A stretch of DNA of 64,000 nt from Toxonevra muliebris (GCA_963691655.1 OY829330.1:18408182-18472181), one strand, 5' to 3'; positions 21,071 through 32,049 are shown, counted from the stretch's first letter. Translations and numbers: made by a program. The notes: generated from the sequence alone by a model not told the origin.

Positions 21071-21772
21071 ACCCTGTGATTAATTTCATATGAATTGAGA
21101 GAGGAAATGGAGTAGAAATAAGAACACAAAATTAATGTTCTGTGTAGAAGTATCACGGAGAGTGACCTTTTTATTGGTACTTTGTAAGCAAGATGTACTC
21201 AAAGACTACTTTAGGTTTTCTCAAGTCATGAGATTTTATACGACTAGCAATTGGTATAATCCCATGATTTGAGAGAATCTATTACAGGATAGTGGTATAT
21301 ACGGAGAGTATATATATATATATATATGTTACATTGTAATAGAACAATACCAGAGTGGCATTTAAACGGACTTTTTATACAATTCAATTGAATACCAGAG
21401 TGGTATTCTAAGCCCTTATGGGGGAAATTCAATAATTCAATACTTCAATAAATCTACTATATATATATATATATATATATATCGTCGCGAGACGACGATG
21501 GTGAAAGTGGTGATTGTGGTGCAGGGAGCACTTAATCCAGGTCGATGAGAGGTCCCTCCAGAGGGTCCTCAACACCCTGGAAGGACATGCTTCGTCGAAT
21601 CGACGACGCATGTTTACGTTTTATAATTTTTCTTTCTAAGTAAGTGTTGCTAAACATTTAATTAATGAATAATTTTTATTAAAAAAAAATGTCCATTGTT
21701 GTTTTTCTATGTAGTAAATTAACCAAATAATGGGAAATAAACAACTTTCAAAGTTATGGATGTATAAACCAT
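21071..21772. other. AT-rich stretch with TA microsatellites and small hairpins
   Basis: TA runs at 21310-21327 and 21458-21482. GAATACCAGAGTGGTATTC at about 21389-21407 is a perfect hairpin, and ATACCAGAGTGGCATT just upstream is a near copy. The GC-rich patch 21480-21610 has no recognised coding motif. Confidence 0.5.
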
Positions 21773-22108
21773 GTGTATGAACTCTTTGAATTATGCCGTC
21801 GTCTCAAACTTATTGACCTACTGACATTAGACAGCAGAAGAACTATGCTGAATGTTATGTTTATGACTAAATTACTGAATGGTGACATTCATTCTGAATT
21901 TCTACTAAATAAAATTGACTTAAATATCCCAAATCGTTGTTCAAGGTATCCTATCTTGATTAAATTGAGTACTTGCCGATCTAACTATGCCCAAAATGAT
22001 CCATTACGTTGCATATGCAATGATTTCAACAACCAACATGGCTTATTTGATATAACTGATTCCTTATTTTCTATAAAACAAGCAATTTTAAATTCCTTTA
22101 ATGATTAA
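21773..22108 (+). pseudogene. LINE ORF2 C-terminal fragment (opposite strand to the main LINE)
   Basis: 111 residues with the layout of the region after the reverse transcriptase in CR1/Jockey-group LINEs: ELCRRLKLIDLLTLDSRRT, FMTKLLNGDIHSEFLL, LNIPNRCSRYPI, STCRSNYAQNDPL and a natural-looking stop after NSFND. The main minus-strand copy at 22.5-25.6 kb lacks just this part. It may be an inverted piece of the same insertion or a separate truncated one. The real start of the fragment is upstream and undefined. Confidence 0.7.
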
Positions 22109-22480
22109 ACAGCTGATGATTCTAATCTGTAGCTGTTTGAAAACCATTGGGATATATTACTTCACCCATTCACCAGTTGCGTTACACAGGCAGTCCGGAA
22201 TGTTTCTGTTTCGGTCACCGAGCCGTTCGTTTTGCGGATGTGCCCCTCGGTCGGTTGGGCGGGTAAGTGGGTCCGCTGGGATTCGTTCGTTAAAAAAATA
22301 AAAAATTATAATAAAATATACCTATTAAAAATATAATTTCTCTTTCTAAAAAAAATCTCTAATCAATGCAAAAGATATTCAAAAAGTGAAATAATTAGAT
22401 TAGATTGGGGTTGCCACGCACCCTACTTTTCCAGACCCGGGCAGCGTAGCTGTTATTCCTTTCTAACTTTTAATACATGA
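22109..22480. other. GC-richer stretch between LINE pieces
   Basis: 22180-22290 is unusually GC-rich for the window (CACCGAGCCGTTCG, CGGTCGGTTGGGCGGG). 22399-22460 carries ACCCTACTTTTCCAGACCCG. No match elsewhere in the window and no coding motif. Confidence 0.4.
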
Positions 22481-22502
22481 GTCTAAGTAGTGAAGTATTG
22501 AA

Positions 22503-23606
22503 TTATATCGTGAAAATAGGTCTTACCAGTGCCGTAAAAAGTGTTTGTGTTATATACGGATCACTAAATTTAATAGCCCATCTTTTAACGAATGCAAAAA
22601 TCCCCTTTGCTTTATTTATATGCAGATTAAAACGCATTTTAGGATCCATAACTATACCCAAATCAGTAAAAGTGTTCACTACCTCCAGGGTATAATCATT
22701 TATAAAGTAATGTGAAGGAATGGGCTGACGTCTCGAAAAGACCATAGACTTACATTTCTTTAAATTTAAAAACATTAAGTTTATCTGACACCAATGTGAT
22801 AATGCCGTGAGATCAGATTGAAGCAAATTGCACGCTTCATCAGAATAGTGTGAAATAAACAGTTTTACATCATCAGCATACATCAAAATTTTTGAGTGAC
22901 GGATAACAGATGGGAGGTCATTAATGTAAATAAGGAACAAAATGGGACCAAGATGACTACCCTGAGGTACACCAGATGGAACTCCAATAGCGAATGATGT
23001 TTAGCTTTTGAACACCACTCTCTGATTTCTATTTCTTAAGTAAGAATTAATCCAATTTAACAGCAATATTGGAAAACCAAGTAAATCAAGTTTTTTAATT
23101 AGTAAATCGTGATTAACCTTATCAAACGCCTTACTGAAGTCGGTATATATTACGTCGGTCTGTAAGTTATTAGAAAATCCACTAATAATGTTAGTAGTGA
23201 ATTCCAAGAGATTTGTAACTGTAGACCTACCTTTAAGAAAGCCGTGTGATACCTTTGGTATCACACTAAGTTTAGCTATACCGCGGTAGTTTGAAATATC
23301 GGACTTTGAACCACCCTTATGCAAAGGAATTATAAATGATTCCTTCCACACACTGGGGAAAATACCTGAATATAGTAAAGCATTAAAAATTTCGGAAAGT
23401 GGTATAAACAAAAACTCCGCACACATTATTAAAATGCAGCTTGGAATTTCATCTGGTCCACAGGTATAGGCCAATTTTAGTGATTTAAGCTGATTAAAAA
23501 CGTCTGTAGGAATAATAACTGGGCAACGAATAGTGTGTTTCAAAGGGGTATGGTATGCGATCATCAATGCATTCATAGCAATATGTAGATTTGAAGTAAC
23601 TGGCAA
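22503..23606 (-). pseudogene. LINE reverse transcriptase domain
   Basis: The RT motifs run in order. ACGPDEIPSCIL leads to the palm, then FIIPLHKGGSKSDISNYRGI, VIYTDFSKAFDKVNHDLLIK (first Asp), QGSHLGPILF, then ILMYADDVKLF (catalytic YADD) and WCQINLMFLNLKKCK. Breaks: a TAA at 23001-23003 in frame, and a deletion at VIPK/VSHGF near 23250 that removed roughly 40 residues and left a palindrome. The translation ends at a stop just after ALVRPIFTI. Not functional. Confidence 0.93.
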
Positions 23607-23878
23607 ATAAATTAGAAATTACAGTTTCGTTATCAGATACGCTATCATTATATTCATTATATTGATTGTAGATGGAAAATCATTAACTTTGCGTTTAGAA
23701 TTTACAAAATTGTAAAAACTTTTAGCATCATTGTTAATATCGAGTTTAATTTTATTAATATAATCATTGTAACACCCTTTACAAAGCACTTGGTACTTGT
23801 GACGTAATATAGAATAGTAGGAGTAATCAGTTGAATTACATTAAAGGCACGAGTTATTGAATTCTTAAGTTTTTTTAA

Positions 23879-24802
23879 TTATTTTGTAAACCATACCGGA
23901 CCGTGTAGATTTACAATTACTTTACATTTTGGAACATACATTTCGAAACCCTGGTAAAGAATGTTATTGAAATTCTGAATACTTTTATTAACATCATTAC
24001 AATCAATACACCAGTTAATATTAGATAGAAATTTATTTAATTTTGTGTAATTCGTTTTTTGGAAACAGAATTTCAAAGGGTTTGAATAAGTTATGTTGGT
24101 TCTTTTTTGGATATTATTATCAGCAAACGTAGTTGATAATTCAATTGAAGGATGATATTTATCCTCAGGGATGGAGTAAGGTTCAGTGGCAGATAATGAC
24201 ATATTTGCCGAATCATCAACAAAATTCAAGTCTAATGTTTTATTTATATTCGATAAATTGTTTATTTGGTATAAACCCAAATCAGCTATAAGATCTAGAA
24301 ATTCATTAAAATTTTCGCGATTGGAACAAGGTATCAATGCATTTGTATCACTACATAAATTCCAAGAAACAAGCGGTAGGTTGAAATCACCAAAAACAAT
24401 AATAGAATCGTTTTGACGAACTTTTAAACAAACGGATTTTAGTAAAGCCGCGTGATTAAGATAAACGCTCAAATCAGAATTAAGTGGAATGTAGGAGCAA
24501 GTAACGTAAAGGTGGTTAATGCCTAAGCGAATGCGAACGCAAATGAATTCTAAATTATTCACATCAGATACAATAATTTCATCTGATGCGTGCAATGTTT
24601 TTATAGCAATTAAAACACCTCCACCAACTTTAACGTTTCTGTCTTTACGATATATTTGATAAGAATTACATAGAATTTCAGCATTGTTGGTATTCGGTTT
24701 TAACCAGGACTCAGTAAATACCAAGATGTTATATCTACAGTCAAAACGTTTTAAATAAATATCTTTAAGTTTAGAATTCAATCCTCGAACATTTTGGTAC
24801 AC
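23879..24802 (-). CDS. LINE endonuclease domain (5' part of ORF2), open
   Basis: 307 residues without a stop. It opens YQNVRGLNSKL and continues LVFTESWLKP (catalytic Glu of AP endonucleases), GGGVLIAI, CSYIPLNSD and SIIVFGDFNLPLVSWN (the Asp-Asn pair). The expected final SDH is not obvious, although a region rich in D, N and H follows (EDKYHPSIE). The true start may be upstream, since the first codon of this frame is GTG and it overlaps the end of ORF1. The domain runs into broken sequence before the RT. Confidence 0.88.
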   Translation of the reverse strand: MYQNVRGLNSKLKDIYLKRFDCRYNILVFTESWLKPNTNNAEILCNSYQIYRKDRNVKVGGGVLIAIKTLHASDEIIVSDVNNLEFICVRIRLGINHLYVTCSYIPLNSDLSVYLNHAALLKSVCLKVRQNDSIIVFGDFNLPLVSWNLCSDTNALIPCSNRENFNEFLDLIADLGLYQINNLSNINKTLDLNFVDDSANMSLSATEPYSIPEDKYHPSIELSTTFADNNIQKRTNITYSNPLKFCFQKTNYTKLNKFLSNINWCIDCNDVNKSIQNFNNILYQGFEMYVPKCKVIVNLHGPVWFTK

Positions 24803-24828
24803 AAACTTTACACCATTTAATTCGCTTA

Positions 24829-25584
24829 TTAGTTTTTTGACACAACAGCTGGACGAGGTATTCGAACACCTTCAGGCCAAAAATCTTTCTTAGCAACTTG
24901 CTCAAAAAAGTTAGTACAAATGTAAATTTTAAAAGATGATATGGTCCGTTCATAAGAAAAATTGAATTTGGTTACAGAGAAATCGCACTTGTCCAATTTG
25001 AAACTGATATAGTATCGAATATCATCAACAGAAGTATCAATAGACAATCTGGATATGAATACAGATTTCTTCTGAGGAATCACAATTAATTTCTTAGGAA
25101 AGGACGCCACAGGAACGGGAGTAATCGGAGTATCAGGCGTCATATTTGTTGGCAGAAAAATTGTATATCGGACAGTAGGACTAATAGAAACCGGTTCAAT
25201 ATCTGCCACTACCGGTGTAGAATCAACTACAATTTCAGGTGTGACCAGATTAATAGGAAAATCGGAATTTATTTTACTCGGACCAGCTATTGAATCAATC
25301 GGATCAGACATATTCTTTCTGCCACGTAAGACCATATTTGTTCGTTTCTTTTTAGGAGAGGGGACAGACTCTTCTAAACATTTAAAGTTATTGAAAAGAT
25401 CTTCGTAAAGTTTAAATTTCGTGTTTAGTGAAGACAATTCTTTTCCCAGTTCAGAAAAACCAGCCTTAGCGTGTCTAAAAACTTTAAAGAGGTCAACATC
25501 CGTTGACCGACATTTCAAGCATGACCACCGGAGACCTTTTCTTTCATTTAAATAATCAACAGACGACCAATTAAACCAGCTCAC
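24829..25584 (-). CDS. LINE ORF1 protein, N-terminally truncated
   Basis: 251 residues open to a stop at 24829. At the start, WSCLKC after a WFNW segment fits the end of a PHD-like zinc finger; the earlier cysteines are missing because the element is truncated. The middle is proline/serine/threonine-rich (TPVVADIEPVSISPTVRY). The C-terminal part (VFISRLSIDTSVDDIRYYIS...CDFSV) looks like an RNA-recognition-type fold seen in some LINE ORF1 proteins. Probable RNA binding is inference from family. It ends 27 bases before the endonuclease frame begins. Confidence 0.75.
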   Translation of the reverse strand: MSWFNWSSVDYLNERKGLRWSCLKCRSTDVDLFKVFRHAKAGFSELGKELSSLNTKFKLYEDLFNNFKCLEESVPSPKKKRTNMVLRGRKNMSDPIDSIAGPSKINSDFPINLVTPEIVVDSTPVVADIEPVSISPTVRYTIFLPTNMTPDTPITPVPVASFPKKLIVIPQKKSVFISRLSIDTSVDDIRYYISFKLDKCDFSVTKFNFSYERTISSFKIYICTNFFEQVAKKDFWPEGVRIPRPAVVSKN

Positions 25585-25606
25585 TTTGCATGCGCGAGAC
25601 TATCAC

Positions 25607-26340
25607 ATTACCAACATGACAAAAACCGTTCAGTTTCATCCTTTATATTGCAGTTATCTTACGAGCAAATCATCATAAATTTAATGTAGGTAATAAAATG
25701 TAGGTAGATAAAGTTAAAGTAGCACAGTTTGATATATATTTAAAAAGCACTGGTAACAAATTAAATAATTAAAAGCAAAAAGATTGAGAACCACTGGGAT
25801 AGAGTCAGTAAGCTAGCAATAACGGGGAATAGCAAAGTAAAAAATTTATAAATAAAAAGTGGATAAATTAACAACAGTATTCTTCTCTCTTGTTTTAGAA
25901 GAGAGTGAGAAAAATACGAAATAAGAAAAAACACAATTAAAAACAACAAGAAATTATTTTACATATACGAAAAAAACATAAGATAAAAATTAAAGAAAAT
26001 ATGACATGTTTAACTTATCTGTAAAAAAAAGTATTGAAACGACGAAGATTTCGTTTCACGTATCAAAAACAAAACACTTTAAAAGAAGTAAAATTTAAAA
26101 AAAAAAAAGCAAGAATTCAAATCAAAAATATAAAAACTTTTGAGAGCACGGATAAACACGTCTGACTTTATTCACTTTGTTTGCTTAAATTTTTTCGGTA
26201 GGATTAACATTTGACCAAAATAAATGTATTTCTTTTTATATTGCTCGTTTGATAGTTTTTGTATTGTATAATAAAAAAATATATATTTAAGCAGATAAAG
26301 AAATAAAACTAAATAGACAAAAAATAAATTTATTTTTTAA
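25607..26340. other. AT-rich stretch with a possible hAT end
   Basis: ATTGAGAACCACTGGGAT at 25778-25795 is the reverse complement of a CAGTGGTTCTCAA hAT-type end, like the one at 8205. No partner end was found. The rest is A-rich (26090-26110 is an A-run) with no coding motif. Confidence 0.4.
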
Positions 26341-26350
26341 TTAATTGTAT

Positions 26351-27435
26351 TTAATGGGTAAGAGCTTCTCTATACACTTTGTTCACAGTTTTATTGTTTT
26401 GTTTGGGCAAAATACATTGGTTGTTTGGAGTTCCCACTCTGGACAACCCAACATATAGTTGGCCATGAGTAAAGCATTCCGATCTCAAATCAATTTCAAC
26501 TATTTTATAAGTTTGTTCCTGCGACTTATTGATTGTGATAGCAAATGATACTTTTACTGGGAACTGCAACCGCTTGAAAGCAAATGGTAAATCGTTAGGA
26601 ATCATAAGTATACGTTGAATATGCGCTATCTGTTCGGCTACAGGCCCTGTTAAGATTGCTGCTTCGATGATGTTATTTCGCAAATCTTTTATCAATAGTC
26701 GTGTCCCATTACACAAATTAGGTGGGCTTAAATTACGTAGTAGCTCGATTAGGATGCCAATCTTTAATTTTAGATCGTGTGGAGGTAGGCCAGCAGGGTT
26801 CAATGAATTTAAAAATTCTTGGGGATAGTGAACGATGTCCTCGATATTACGCTTTCAAGAGACTTGGAAGATCTAACGTCGCCAGTCATTTTTTGTAGAA
26901 TGATTGAATTTATTTCATTAACTGTATTGTTTTTAAGGGATGCTATTGCAGGGGATACTAGAGCAGAGCCAATGATAGTCTTTTTGCAATAAATTTCCAG
27001 ATCGGGATATATAGCCTATATCCAATTCATGGACTATGCGACCTAATCCACAATCAAGTTTGATTTCGAAATTGCTGATGAAGCTCAAGTGGTCCTTCTC
27101 CAAGTTTAAGCAGTTGCTGGGGAAAATCATTATTGTTGTCGCTTAAGTAGGCTCTCATATTGGTGCGCAAATTTAGAGTTTGAACCGATCTCCAAAAGGG
27201 GGATGATTTTAAACATGATTTTATTATGTTGGCACGAGTTCCTTTTGCTATCACAGGAAGTGTTTGGTGAAAATCTTCAGCAAAAACAAAAGTGACACCA
27301 CCCATTAGAGCATTTGTGTTTCGAAGATCCCGCAAGGTTCGGTTTACTGCCTCTACGAGAGCCCTGTGACTCATAGTGCACTCATCCCACAGAATTAGTG
27401 ATACAACTAGCGTATCGAACACACTGACTGTTGCC
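26351..27435 (-). pseudogene. Helitron PIF1-like helicase remnant
   Basis: Minus strand. ILWDECTM is helicase motif II, then FVFAEDFHQTLPVI, WRSVQTLNLRTNMRA, and after a frame break the C-terminal part with [17 protein letters not shown] and [10 protein letters not shown] (motif VI). These are the marks of the PIF1-like helicase of Helitrons. Missing: the Walker A part (cut at 27435), the Rep/HUH domain, and a CTRR end with hairpin. In FAEDF the usual GGDFRQ has become AEDFHQ. A free host PIF1 gene is less likely given the style and decay. Confidence 0.85.
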
Positions 27436-27918
27436 CCAAGGAGACTGTTAGTGTGTGACGAGCCAAATTTGGCAACAAATTATATCCGCACAAATAACAC
27501 CGAAGTGCCGCATAAAGCGTTGAAAAACGGAAGCGTGCCCCAGCGTATGCTGGGAGATCACCGCAAAGGCATGATAAAATAAAACGCGCAACAACAACAA
27601 AGACACACACAGTTAGCACAAAAGGAGAAGAAAAGCAATCGCACAATCGCGTCACAAATGTGCTACTCTAAATGTGCTACAACATTGAAAGATGTGTACT
27701 AACTATCACGTGTGTGTGCATACGACAAAAATACCATAGGCAGAAGCGACAAACAACAAAATTGTACATTCCAGTGGCGACAGTTTGCACACTGGAATGA
27801 CAGGAAAGCTCACTGTGTGCTATAAAAGGGCGAATACAGCAATTTCTCATTGGCAGGCAGCTGGCATCGGAACAAGACGTACCTCTGGTTAGTACGAATA
27901 GTGTGGGAAATACAATAG
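27436..27918. other. unassigned sequence between Helitron and Harbinger
   Basis: A richer-GC stretch with a CAACAACAACAA run at 27585-27600 and no homologue elsewhere in the window. The overlapping open frames on both strands have no motif. Confidence 0.5.
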
Positions 27919-28104
27919 TTAAGGCTCTAGCACATAGAATCTGTTGTGTACTTGAGAGCGAAGTACACAACTGACACGAAGTAAGCAAAGGAGAGAGGCG
28001 ACACAAAGCATACGTTGCCAACGGATATGAAATCAGCTGTTTTCTGTTTTGTATAAATATTCATTTCTTCCTTGTTTTGCGGTTGAATTTGTATTTTAAT
28101 TATA

Positions 28105-29222
28105 ATGGAACTCGACGATATTTTAGAAATAATTTTAATGGTTCTCATGCTTGATGAAGCTTATGAGTGCTTAAAAATAATAAATGGTGGTCGCAGATTT
28201 TGGGTGCGGCCATTGTATCAAGATCGCGATACCCACGGATTTTTTGCGTTAAATTTTGACGAAATGTACAATAACGATTCTGAGTAATTTAAGAAGACCG
28301 TAAGGATGGGGAAAACTAATTTTGATTGGCTTTTTAATTTGGTGAAAGAAGATTGGACTAAGAATTCTAACAGGCCATCAATACCAGCAAAATGCAGACT
28401 TTTCCTGACCCTTGCGTAAGTTGCTTTTTTCAAGTACAATTCAATTGCTGAAACAAAGGGAGGGAGTATGTAAATGTTCGCTTCGTCATTTAAGATGGGA
28501 CTCTCTAATGTGAAGAAAATTGTAAGCGAAACATGTAACGTGCTTTGAAATACACTTGGTTCTACATACTTGTCTATTCCGCACAGCAATAAATATAAAA
28601 GAATTGCTAACGATTTTAGTAGCATGTGGAATTTTCCAAACTGTGTTGGTGCCATTGACGGCAAGCACATAAACATGACTTGTCCACCCAATTCTGGTTC
28701 CCAATTTTATAATTATAAAGGCAATTACTCCATTGTGCTGTTAGAAGTTTTTTATGCAAATTGTACATTCCCTGTGTTGGCATTGGAGCGTATGGCTCAC
28801 AAAGTGATGGTGGAGTCTTGTGGAACGCTGGTTTTGGGCAGCGATTGTTTAGTGGCAATTAGAACTACCCGCAGATGCTTCACTACCAGGTACCAATTTA
28901 AAATTTCCTTATTTTTTGGTTGGAGATGCTGCGTTCCCATTAAAGCCGTATCTAATGCGACCATACCCAGGTTTGTAAAAATGTGTGAAAAACTAATCTA
29001 TTTTCTTATGTGTTTATTGTTTCATTTAGGATCCAACTTGTCACCTGAAAGAGAGTTGTTTAACAAACGCTTATCGCGTGCTGTCGCGTTATAGTAAAAG
29101 CTTTCGGCATCTTAGCTGCTCGCTGGAGGATGTTGCTTTCCCCTTTGCGAATGAGCCCATCGTCTACTGAAAAAGCTGTGAAAGCTATCATTATGCATTT
29201 TTGCAAAATTGTGCAGCGCTAA
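28105..29222 (+). pseudogene. PIF/Harbinger DDE transposase (broken)
   Basis: ATG at 28105. The N-terminal part reads RRFWVRPLYQDRDTHGFF, then NFDWLFNLV and FASSFKMGLSNVKKIVSETC. The catalytic domain follows. NFPNCVGAIDGKHINM gives the first Asp, CPPNSGSQFYNYKGNYSIVL follows, FLVGDAAFPLKPYLMRPYP (another frame) gives the second Asp, and SPERELFNKRLSRA the Glu. The C-terminus (FGILAARWRMLLSPLR) ends at 29222. A likely intron lies at about 28971-29029 (AG/GTTTGT ... TTTCATTTAG). Breaks: TAA at 28285-28287, a stop after about 28415, and frame shifts near 28780 and 29090. The triad itself survives, so decay is moderate. Confidence 0.92.
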
Positions 29223-29722
29223 CGAAAAAAGAAGCACAATTCAAAATTGAATATAAGTTTTATATGTTTACTTACATACGAAGGCATCATAACATTTTTT
29301 TTTATCGTTTTCTGAAATATTTTCAATTTTGAGCTGTGCTCCTTTTGTAGATAGTGTGCGATATGTACATGTAATATAAATTAATGTAAGAACTTATAAA
29401 TAAATAAATAATAGAATTAAAAAAAAAACACACAAAAATTTCTTGAACAGAAAAAATGAATTCATATATGTATTGGATATGATTATTTTAAAATAATTAA
29501 TTATGTATGTATATTTATAGTACATTCACATATTCGTATATATATCTGTATACATGTAAACATATTTGTCATAAGTAAATATATCCAGTATAGAGGTATT
29601 GGGCAAGACAGGTTTGAAATTCGTATTTTGAATATGTACACATGTATACGTATGTGTATATACAGTACGGTAAAAATGAAATCGAAAACGAGGCGCGCAA
29701 AAATTTGCACATAAAAATAAAA
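29223..29722. other. non-coding spacer between the two Harbinger genes
   Basis: AT-rich, with ATAAATAAATAA near 29396-29410 (possible polyadenylation signals for the transposase). Many TATGTATAC-type words lie at 29460-29670. No gene seen. Confidence 0.6.
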
Positions 29723-31789
29723 TCAAAAGAGTAAATCTAAAAAAATTACTACTGATTCAATTTTGAGCCTGTCTTGCACGTCTTCGGAATGTTTTTGCAA
29801 ATATCCGTCTAATACATTTAAAAAATCGGCATTACGGCATTTTTTAGGTTCCTCCTTCTTCTGCTCAAGCATTTCGCTAACAGCACCGCAAAGAAAATTA
29901 AAGTGATCGCTAGCGTCTTCTTTTCCTGCTCGCCGTTTTGCTGCTTGTCTTTGTGTGCTGCTACCAGCGGTGCCATATTGACAGATTTATCTGTAAATTA
30001 CAGTTTTTTCGGTCGGCATGCAGTCTTACAGATTTCCCTCAAATATTACAGTTTATTCCCCAATTTTAAAGTTTTTGCAATAATATGCAGAATAGACTTA
30101 AATATGTTTTGGTTATCATAAAAATGTAATTGTATTTCAGGGTAGCACTTTCAGGTAGCGAATGTGGAAAGAATATTTCCCCAAATTAATCCTAACAAAA
30201 TTAAAATTCGAAAATTAGCTGAAAAGAACAAATGACTTACTTAAAAAAAAATTATAAAATTGAACAAATTTTGTGGCATCAAGATAAATGTACAAGAAAT
30301 TTGATGAAACCATTTTGAGAGCTTTTAAAATTGTTGTATTGGTTACTGGTGAACTATGACTACTCAAAAAATCGAATGTTCATTTAATTTTTTGATTAGT
30401 CATAACAAGAATGTTATTTCGTGTTTTTTAATAATAATAATAACATATATTTGTTTTATCCATTTTTAAATGAATTTGTTTCTTTTTTTATTGACTTATT
30501 TTACGCAATTTTAAAGGAATCAGTTTTTTTGATTTTATTAATATTATTACATATTTATTTAAATAAATTAAATTTAGTTATTCCAGAGCATTTTTGCGAG
30601 TAGAATCTGATACCAGTTAAATGCTATTATTTCAAATAAAAACAATCTGATGGCTGATTGTTGTTGACGTTATGATAAATAACGCAAATCAAATAACTTA
30701 ATTTTTTAAAATTTTTTGGGTGATTACCCAGTAATGCCTAGCGGTCCCATATGGCACCCTGAGCCGTTCCTGAGGCAGGTTCAAAAACAATTTTTTTCTC
30801 AAGTTACTTTGGTTCTCGCTCGTCCTTAATGAGTTAATATAAATACAAAATTTGTATGTTCGTTTGTTTCTTATTTCCGAATCATGCCTAATGAGCTAAC
30901 TTTTTTTTCCAAATTTTGCACCATTATTGTATTAAGTTTCCCAGAAGTTATAGGATTTAAAATTTCTGGCCCGTTCAAGAAAGCATAGCATCTCCCAAAC
31001 ATGCGGAAACTACTCTATTATTACCTATTAAATTTGGAATGTGTTGTGGAATGATGGGCAAGTGACTGAGAGACTTTTCAAATTAAAAATTTTAGTTTTG
31101 TTTTTTCGTTTTTATATGTTACAGTTTTTTTTTTCCAAAATACAGTTTTTGTTTCCACTTTTTACAGTTTTTGCCCAAAAAAATATGGCAACACTGGCTG
31201 CTACCGAAAGGCTGAGTTGACTCCCCACCACTTGTGTCGCAATCGGTAACGCAGTTAAATAGCGCTGTGGATGACTCATTTGAGCAGCAAGCTGGTTCTT
31301 CTTCCAACCATTCTGAAGTTTCATTAGCACTACTTTGCGGATTCGCCCCGAGCGACGACCATTGTTGGTTTGATATGGTTCTGTGAAATTTTACAAAAGT
31401 TAACTTTGCTACAATAAACAGAAAAAAAATTGTTTCGTTACCTTCGGGAAGCAACGTGTCGTTGTAAAAATGACATGGAATCAAAAAATTCCCACGCTCT
31501 ACGTTCTTTTGCTCCACTTCCTGGTTTCGGTTTTTCGGCGGCCACTTCTTTTACGTAGCGGTCGCGAAGAGACCTCCACCGACTCTGTAGTTGAATTAAT
31601 TTAAACATTTTTAATGAAGTCAATAAAGTAATTTAAAACAAGTTTGCAGCATTTACCACTTGCGTCAGCAGCATCCGCCACTGAAATCCACGCTTTTTCT
31701 TTTACTAGCTTATTTCTATAAATCTGCGCTTGTTTATCGTATAAGCAAGGATGCTATTGCACAGCTTCAATTAATTTTGTCTTAAACAT
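29723..31789 (-). pseudogene. MADF-domain (Myb/SANT-like) Harbinger accessory protein, split by a MITE
   Basis: Minus strand, ATG at 31787-31789. Exon 1 reads MFKTKLIEAVQ then a TAG, then HPCLYDKQAQIYRNKL and KAWISVADAADASG. A small intron ends TTCAACTACAG near 31591. Exon 2 reads SRWRSLRDRYVKEVAAEKPK, AWEFFDSMSFL: MADF signature Trp and Arg positions are present. A donor follows CCCGAAG near 31440 and an acceptor TTTCACAG near 31381. Exon 3 is acidic (SEWLEEEPACCSNESS). After the MITE the frame resumes (RQAAKRRAGKEDASDHF). It ends in a BESS-like helical tail (FLNVLDGYLQKHSEDVQDRL) with a stop at 29723-29725. MADF proteins of Harbinger elements bind DNA and help the transposase enter the nucleus (known of the family). 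Confidence 0.85.
29965..31196. mobile_element. hAT-type MITE, copy 1, inside the MADF gene
   Basis: Perfect 8-bp target duplication GCTGCTAC (29957-29964 and 31197-31204). Ends are CAGCGGTGCCATATT and, reverse complement of the right end, CAGTGTTGCCATATT. Near both ends CAGTTTTT/TACAG words are repeated many times. 1232 bp, non-coding. A second copy lies at 51971-53022, which lacks about 110 bases present here near 30710-30830. Confidence 0.93.
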
Positions 31790-32049
31790 TTTATTATTAT
31801 TTAATTTTAATCAATTTTTATTGTCTACAAAATTTTTCAATACCAAAAATGAATAAATTAATCAGCTGATAGCTGTCAATACTGACAACTCTCAACGTAC
31901 GGCAAAAGTTGAGAGTTGCCAAACTTTTTGCGTTACTTCAACGTATACGTTGTGTATGGACCACACCACATACGATTTCATATATTTTATAGCAGTTGTC
32001 AGTTGTATACTTCGCTCTGACGCACACGACGGATGTGCCAGAGCCTTTA

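Larger units (their letters stand above)
22481..25606 (-). mobile_element. APE-type LINE (CR1/Jockey group), 5'- and 3'-truncated
   Basis: Minus-strand order is ORF1 (25584-24829), endonuclease (24802-23879), reverse transcriptase (about 23606-22503). The 5' end is cut inside a zinc-finger-like region of ORF1 near 25605; the 3' end stops just after the VRPI motif of the RT, without the C-terminal region, 3' UTR or tail. AP-type endonuclease plus RT of this style is typical of CR1/Jockey-group elements; the exact clade needs a tree. Confidence 0.88.
27922..32046. mobile_element. PIF/Harbinger transposon, near-complete, two genes
   Basis: Flanked by TTA on both sides (27919-27921 and 32047-32049), the target of this superfamily. 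Terminal repeats: AGGCTCTAGCACAT on the left and, as reverse complement of the right end, AGGCTCTGGCACAT. The similarity continues inward (AGAGCGAAGTA-ACAACTGAC) to about 27976 and 31998. A rightward transposase gene and a leftward MADF protein gene converge inside, the usual two-gene plan. A 1.23-kb MITE is inserted in the second gene. Without it and its target copy the element is about 2.88 kb. Confidence 0.93.

Noticed and set aside
21773..25606. Classical twin-priming inversion of one LINE insertion
   Set aside because: Twin priming should leave the inverted 5' part upstream of the sense 3' part; here the order is the opposite.
8205..25795. One giant hAT element bounded by the CAGTGGTTCTCAA words
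   Set aside because: The ends are inverted but 17.6 kb apart with many independent elements between; no matching 8-bp duplication.
25800..26350. Helitron 3' terminus (hairpin and CTRR)
   Set aside because: A CTAG exists near 25811 but no GC-rich hairpin precedes it, and no other candidate was found downstream of the helicase.
27407..28148. Several cysteine-rich minus-strand ORFs
   Set aside because: Overlapping open frames on both strands, no domain, and part lies in the Harbinger terminal region.
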